From assembly GCA_946479185.1 (NCBI GenBank), contig CAMLFF010000016.1, positions 1-21,767 of the forward strand: a DNA stretch of 21,767 nucleotides, in the 5' to 3' direction. The notes under the pieces are model-generated. The model saw only the letters and a list, made by a program, of their open reading frames with translations. It did not search any database and was not told where the DNA came from. Of this stretch, positions 16,035 to 21,767 are shown in pieces (the first letter of the stretch is position 1; each line of letters starts with the position of its first letter). This DNA is from an uncultured Sphingobium sp. GTDB taxonomy: Bacteria > Pseudomonadota > Alphaproteobacteria > Sphingomonadales > Sphingomonadaceae. Made by a program: the position numbers and the translations under genes.

Positions 16035-16561
16035 AATTCGGCGGCGAGATCGGCACGATTTGCCAGATGGCTTATGTCGTGGAAGATCTCGATACGGCCA
16101 TTGACTGGTGGATCAAGAAAACTGGGGTTGGGCCGTGGTTCGTGCTGCCGAGCTTTGGCGGTGAGGGGCATGTGTATCGTGGCGCGCCCTGCACGAGCAA
16201 TGTCGCCATCGCGATGAGCTTTGCGGGGTCGATGAACATCGAGCTTTTGCAGCCGCTCGATAATGAGCCATCGGTTTACAAGGAGACCATCGACCGGGTT
16301 GGCTACGGCTTCCACCATTTCGGGATTGCGCGCGATGATATCGAGGAGGAAGTCGAGCGCCGGATCGCGCGTGGCGAGGTGCTGGCGCATCGCGCGCCTG
16401 TACCGACCGGAGGCTCCGTCGCCTATTTCGAGGGTGGGGAAGGGGCGCCCGGATTTGTGGAACTGATCCCCGCGACCGCCGGAATGGATGAAGGCTTCAC
16501 ACGATTTTGGGAGCAAACACAGGATTGGGACGGGTCCGATCCCAAGCGCTCCTTCATCTGA
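16019..16561 (+). CDS. VOC (glyoxalase/bleomycin resistance/dioxygenase) family protein
   Basis: A 180-residue protein of the vicinal oxygen chelate superfamily with two beta-alpha-beta-beta-beta units: the first begins TICQMAYVVEDLDTAIDWW and ends with MNIELLQPL, the second contains GFHHFGIARDD and ends with GFVELIP. Candidate metal ligands are Gln16, Glu75 near the end of repeat one, His103/His104 and Glu near the end of repeat two. The superfamily includes lyases, epimerases and ring-cleaving dioxygenases; this one resembles the Glyoxalase_4 type and cannot be assigned a reaction. GAGAGGA seven bases before the ATG, inside the hydrolase gene, supports a start that overlaps the upstream gene by 16 bases. 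Confidence 0.82.
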   Translation: MPKRMKFGGEIGTICQMAYVVEDLDTAIDWWIKKTGVGPWFVLPSFGGEGHVYRGAPCTSNVAIAMSFAGSMNIELLQPLDNEPSVYKETIDRVGYGFHHFGIARDDIEEEVERRIARGEVLAHRAPVPTGGSVAYFEGGEGAPGFVELIPATAGMDEGFTRFWEQTQDWDGSDPKRSFI

Positions 16562-16736
16562 TTTTGCTGCGCAGCAACATGGTGGGAAAGTCAACGGGTA
16601 CGGCTGAACTAACGCACGAGCGCCAATCGCTTGCCGTGCCCGAATTCGCGCTACATTTGTCTTCGCGAATGCAGCAAGATTTTCGGGCGGTCGGCGGTGG
16701 CAAAGGAGCGACCAATGGCGGCCCGCTTGGGTTTTG

Positions 16737-16755
16737 TGACAAGTGGACATTGTCA
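16737..16755. promoter_or_regulatory. upstream inverted repeat (candidate operator) of the ligM promoter
   Basis: TGACAA (16737-16742) and TTGTCA (16750-16755) are perfect inverted arms around seven bases. The site is centred about 60 bases before the predicted transcription start, a position typical for an activator or a secondary repressor site. Confidence 0.4.
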
Positions 16756-16773
16756 TAGCCCGCAAATTTTTGT

Positions 16774-16801
16774 TTGTGTTACATACAAAAAAACGTATGT
16801 T
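16774..16801 (+). promoter_or_regulatory. predicted ligM promoter overlapped by inverted repeats
   Basis: TTGTGT (16774-16779) and TATGTT (16796-16801) make a -35/-10 pair with a 16-base spacer. ACATAC (16781-16786) and GTATGT (16795-16800) are perfect inverted arms around eight bases, covering the spacer and the -10. A second, overlapping near-palindrome (TTTGTGT and ATACAAA arms, 16773-16789) covers the -35. In SYK-6, ligM is repressed by the MarR-type regulator DesX, which is released by vanillate or syringate; a dimeric repressor of that kind would fit here. The desX gene itself is not in the window. Confidence 0.45.
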
Positions 16802-16839
16802 CCCGGCGTCCATTGATTCGACCTATCGTCGAGCGTTGA

Positions 16840-18288
<1,449 letters not shown>

Positions 18289-18300
18289 TCTTACCGGTAT

Positions 18301-18331
18301 CGGGCGGGCTCCTCACCAGGGAGCCCGCCCG
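18301..18331 (+). other. strong GC hairpin in the ligM-metF gap
   Basis: A perfect 12-pair stem (18301-18312 with 18320-18331) and a seven-base loop start 13 bases after the ligM stop. There is no T tract, so it is unlikely to be a full terminator; it more likely protects the 3' end of ligM mRNA or attenuates readthrough into metF. A second, smaller hairpin (GAGCCT 18382-18387 with AGGCTC 18396-18401) precedes the metF start. Confidence 0.6.
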
Positions 18332-18411
18332 GCGCCACTCCCAACTGCATGGCCCTGCATTCTCAGGGACGAAATTCTTGAGAGCCTCATTCGCAAGGCT
18401 CGACGTTCTAA

Positions 18412-19290
<879 letters not shown>

Positions 19291-19293
19291 ACC

Positions 19294-19318
19294 AAGGGGG
19301 CACATCGCCCCCTTTTTT
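19294..19318 (+). terminator. intrinsic terminator or attenuator between metF and ligH
   Basis: GGGGGC (19296-19301), loop ACATC, GCCCCC (19307-19312) and six Ts (19313-19318), with two A/T pairs extending the stem. It has all parts of a Rho-independent terminator and begins four bases after the metF stop, so ligH is either attenuated or has its own promoter. Confidence 0.75.
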
Positions 19319-19330
19319 AGCATATTCCAT

Positions 19331-19367
19331 GATCGGCCCCGGGGCATGTTGCCCGGCATCGCCGATC
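19331..19367 (+). other. nested inverted repeat in the ligH leader
   Basis: Outer arms GATCGGC (19331-19337) and GCCGATC (19361-19367) enclose an inner GGGCA-TGT-TGCCC hairpin (19342-19354). It lies between the metF terminator and the ligH ribosome-binding region (AAAGGGA near 19376-19382), so it could act as an RNA leader structure or as a protein-binding site for a ligH-specific promoter. No promoter boxes were clear. Confidence 0.45.
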
Positions 19368-19390
19368 CTTGAACAAAGGGAACCAGAGAT

Positions 19391-21067
19391 ATGGCACAAG
19401 GCTCCGATATTGAAGTCGCACGGCAAGCGAAGATGCAGAACATCGCCGAAGTTGGCGCGAAGGTCGGCATCCCGCAGGAAGCCCTGCTGAACTACGGCCC
19501 CTATAAGGCGAAGCTTTCCTGGGACTTCATCGATAGCGTGCAGGGCAATAAGGATGGCAAGCTCATCCTCGTTACCGCCATCAACCCGACGCCTGCAGGC
19601 GAAGGCAAGACCACGACCACGGTTGGTCTGGCGGATGGCCTCAACGCCATCGGCAAGAAGACCATCGCTGCGCTGCGCGAGCCTTCGCTGGGTCCATGCT
19701 TCGGCGTCAAGGGCGGCGCTGCTGGCGGCGGTTATGCGCAAGTCGTGCCGATGGAGGACATCAACCTCCACTTCACAGGCGATTTCCATGCCATCACATC
19801 GGCGAACAATCTGCTTGCTGCGCTGATCGATAACCACATCTATTGGGGCAACAAGCTCGGCCTCGATCCGCGCCGTATCGCATGGCGCCGTGTGCTCGAC
19901 ATGAACGATCGCGCCCTGCGCTCGATCGTCAACTCGCTGGGTGGCGTGTCGAACGGCTATCCACGCGAAGATGGCTTTGACATCACCGTGGCATCGGAAG
20001 TGATGGCGATCCTCTGCCTCGCATCCGATCTCAAGGATCTCGAGCGTCGCCTCGGCAACATTCACGCCGGTTACACGCGTGAGCGCAAGGCCGTCACCGC
20101 AGCTGAGCTGAACGCTTCGGGTGCCATGACCGTGCTCCTCAAGGATGCGCTGCAGCCCAACATCGTGCAGACGCTGGAGAATAACCCAGTCCTCATCCAC
20201 GGTGGCCCGTTCGCCAACATCGCGCATGGTTGCAACTCGGTGCTCGCCACCACGACCGCGCTCAAGCTCGCTGACTATGTCGTCACGGAAGCTGGTTTCG
20301 GTGCTGACCTTGGCGCTGAAAAGTTCTTTGACATCAAGTGCCGCAAGGCCGGTCTCAAGCCTGCCGCAGCCGTCATCGTCGCCACCATCCGCGCACTCAA
20401 GATGCATGGTGGCATCGAGAAGGCTGACCTCGGCAAGACCAATGTCGATGCAGTCCGCAAGGGCGGTGTCAACCTCGCGCGTCATATCGAGAATGTCCGC
20501 CAGTTCGGCGTGCCTGTCGTCGTTGCCATCAACCAGTTCGTGACGGATACGGACGAGGAAATGGCAATGGTGCAGGAAATCGCCAAGAGCGCGGGTGCCG
20601 AAGCCATTCTCTGCAGCCACTGGGCCAATGGCTCGAAGGGCACGGAAGAGCTGGCCCGCAAGGTCGTTGAGCTGGCCGAGGGTGGTTCGTCCAACTTCGC
20701 GCCGATCTACGAAGACGATATGCCGCTGTTCCAGAAGATCGAGACGATCGCCAAGCGCATCTATCGCGCAAGCGAAGTCACGGCGGACAGCAGCGTGCGC
20801 AACAAGCTCAAGGGCTGGGAAGCCGATGGTTACGGCCATCTGCCGATCTGCATGGCCAAGACGCAGTACAGCTTCTCGACCGACGCGGCCCTGCGCGGCG
20901 CGCCGATCGACCATGTTGTGCCCGTTCGCGATGTGCTGCTTTCAGCCGGCGCCGAGTTCATCGTGGTCGTCTGCGGTGACATCATGCGCATGCCCGGCCT
21001 GCCCAAGACGCCGTCTGCGGACACCATCCGTCTGGATGAAAACGGTCAGATCGAAGGCCTGTTCTGA
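19391..21067 (+). CDS. ligH: formate--tetrahydrofolate ligase
   Basis: A 558-residue formyl-THF synthetase (Fhs family), full length. It joins formate to THF with ATP or, run in reverse, releases formate and ATP from 10-formyl-THF, and so balances the C1 pool loaded by LigM. Signatures are the P-loop region [20 protein letters not shown] (65-84) and [20 protein letters not shown] (96-115), followed by [15 protein letters not shown] (121-135). In SYK-6 ligH is needed for growth on vanillate and syringate and lies with metF and ligM, which is why that symbol is used; fhs would be the generic name. Codon choice resembles ligM (GCT, GGT, CTC), consistent with strong expression. A clear terminator follows 24 bases after the stop. 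Confidence 0.95.
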   Translation: MAQGSDIEVARQAKMQNIAEVGAKVGIPQEALLNYGPYKAKLSWDFIDSVQGNKDGKLILVTAINPTPAGEGKTTTTVGLADGLNAIGKKTIAALREPSLGPCFGVKGGAAGGGYAQVVPMEDINLHFTGDFHAITSANNLLAALIDNHIYWGNKLGLDPRRIAWRRVLDMNDRALRSIVNSLGGVSNGYPREDGFDITVASEVMAILCLASDLKDLERRLGNIHAGYTRERKAVTAAELNASGAMTVLLKDALQPNIVQTLENNPVLIHGGPFANIAHGCNSVLATTTALKLADYVVTEAGFGADLGAEKFFDIKCRKAGLKPAAAVIVATIRALKMHGGIEKADLGKTNVDAVRKGGVNLARHIENVRQFGVPVVVAINQFVTDTDEEMAMVQEIAKSAGAEAILCSHWANGSKGTEELARKVVELAEGGSSNFAPIYEDDMPLFQKIETIAKRIYRASEVTADSSVRNKLKGWEADGYGHLPICMAKTQYSFSTDAALRGAPIDHVVPVRDVLLSAGAEFIVVVCGDIMRMPGLPKTPSADTIRLDENGQIEGLF

Positions 21068-21091
21068 GCCTGCTCTGAGCTAGAATGATAC

Positions 21092-21128
21092 AAGCCCGCC
21101 GGACGCAAGCTCGGCGGGCTTTTCTTTT
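21092..21128 (+). terminator. Rho-independent terminator after ligH
   Basis: A perfect ten-pair stem (AAGCCCGCCG 21092-21101 with CGGCGGGCTT 21112-21121), a ten-base loop, and a T-rich tail (TTTCTTTT after the stem). It closes the ligM-metF-ligH unit. Confidence 0.9.
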
Positions 21129-21138
21129 GGGAACAAGC

Positions 21139-21179
21139 TGCAAGCCACCGTGCCGCCAGATGAAAATCACAGGCTTGCA
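21139..21179. repeat. spaced 8-bp inverted repeat upstream of the MFS gene
   Basis: TGCAAGCC (21139-21146) and GGCTTGCA (21172-21179) are perfect inverted copies with centres 33 bases apart, about three helical turns. They lie in the 196-base gap between the ligH terminator and the transporter gene and could be paired operator half sites. No clear promoter boxes were found. Confidence 0.4.
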
Positions 21180-21324
21180 CGCGGCTCCATGATCGTCTCT
21201 AAGCATGTCCAATGGCACGCGAAGATGTCGGACAGAATCAACCTCGCGAAGCCGGAAGCGAGTGTGCGAGATGCAGCGCTGGTCCGGATGATGGCGATTT
21301 GTGAGCGAAGAGAGGATCTACCAC

Positions 21325-21767
21325 ATGGCAATTGCACCCCAATCGGGGCCGATCGCAGCGCAGACGAGCGCAGGCGCATCGGAGCAAAGCTGGCCTTCCA
21401 GCACGAGAGCCTATTTTGGCCTCACCGTCATCATCATCGTGACATTCCTCAACTTCTTTGATGCGACGGTGTTCGGCATGCTGGCTGAGCGCATCAAGGT
21501 CGATTTCCAGCTCACAGATGAGCAGTTGGGTATCCTTGGCGGCCCGGCGAGCATCATCTTCTACGTGTTTGTCGGCATTCCGCTGGCGCGTCTGGTGGAT
21601 ATCTACCCGCGCCGTATCGTGCTGGCGATCAGCGCTGCGGTGACGGGTGGCGTGACGATGCTCAGTGGCATGGCGCAGAACTTCAAGCAGTTTATCGCCT
21701 CGCGCATGTTCCTGGGGGCAGGCGGCGCAGCACATGCGCCGGGCGCCTATTCGCTTATTGTGGACAT
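21325..21767 (+). CDS. MFS transporter, 5' part (runs off window)
   Basis: The first 147 codons of a major facilitator superfamily transporter; the frame is still open at the right edge. A polar N-terminal segment of about 28 residues precedes TM1 (AYFGLTVIIIVTFLNFFDATVFG). TM2 (LGILGGPASIIFYVFVGIPLA) leads into the cytoplasmic motif-A loop (GIPLARLVDIYPRR), followed by TM3 (IVLAISAAVTGGVTMLSGMA) and the start of TM4. AGAGGA eight bases before the ATG supports the start. The type resembles sphingomonad spinster-like or anion/cation-symporter-like MFS proteins, and its place after the vanillate demethylation genes suggests uptake of an aromatic acid. Inner membrane. Substrate is inferred from context only. 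Confidence 0.87.
   Translation, partial: MAIAPQSGPIAAQTSAGASEQSWPSSTRAYFGLTVIIIVTFLNFFDATVFGMLAERIKVDFQLTDEQLGILGGPASIIFYVFVGIPLARLVDIYPRRIVLAISAAVTGGVTMLSGMAQNFKQFIASRMFLGAGGAAHAPGAYSLIVD

Noticed and set aside
16564..16577. Palindrome after the VOC gene as an intrinsic terminator
   Set aside because: The 14-base palindrome leaves almost no loop and is not followed by a T tract; kept only as a note in the gap.
19319..19390. A THF-sensing riboswitch before ligH
   Set aside because: The leader is only about 70 bases, the known folate riboswitches are from Firmicutes, and only simple nested arms are visible.

Overview
The window looks like part of a sphingomonad chromosome (Alphaproteobacteria; Sphingobium, Novosphingobium or an Erythrobacter-like relative). 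It is GC-rich and densely coded, and it carries the tetrahydrofolate (THF)-dependent aryl demethylation set ligM-metF-ligH. It also carries a 2-pyrone-4,6-dicarboxylate lactonase gene (ligI) followed directly by a lignostilbene dioxygenase gene, the order known from Sphingobium sp. SYK-6. The theme is catabolism of lignin-derived aromatic dimers and methoxylated phenols. No rRNA, tRNA, mobile element or CRISPR array was seen.

Layout. (1) 1-1964, + strand: the 3' part of ligI, then lsdA. (2) 2001-3274: a DltE-like SDR gene (-) divergent from an HxlR-family regulator gene (+), with a regulatory gap between them. (3) 3259-6339, - strand: a three-gene run reading LigD-like SDR, then secreted tannase/feruloyl-esterase-family hydrolase, then secreted DUF3237 protein. 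(4) 6411-13248, + strand: a tightly packed run of NTF2/SnoaL-like protein, two overlapping GST genes, AMP-forming acyl-CoA ligase, metal-dependent amidohydrolase, a degenerate tyrosine-phosphatase-like protein, an SDR and a LigF-like GST. (5) 13418-16561, + strand: IclR-family regulator, zinc-free MDR oxidoreductase, alpha/beta hydrolase and VOC protein. (6) 16562-16872: an AT-rich regulatory gap with three inverted repeats. (7) 16873-21067, + strand: ligM, metF, ligH, with RNA hairpins between the genes and a strong terminator at the end. (8) 21325-21767: the start of an MFS transporter gene that runs off the window.

How the parts may work together (inference). Beta-O-4 dimers could be oxidised at C-alpha by the LigD-like SDR and cleaved by the GST enzymes. 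The released three-carbon aryl ketone, once oxidised to an aroyl-acetate, could be CoA-activated by the acyl-CoA ligase and split by the amidohydrolase to vanillate. LigM moves the methyl group of vanillate to THF, MetF and LigH handle the C1 unit, and protocatechuate flows through the 4,5-cleavage pathway, where LigI acts. The NTF2-like protein and LsdA could form a beta-1 (diarylpropane to lignostilbene to vanillin) branch. The ligM, metF, ligH, ligI and lsdA calls are strong. The substrates of the middle operons are not established by sequence alone.
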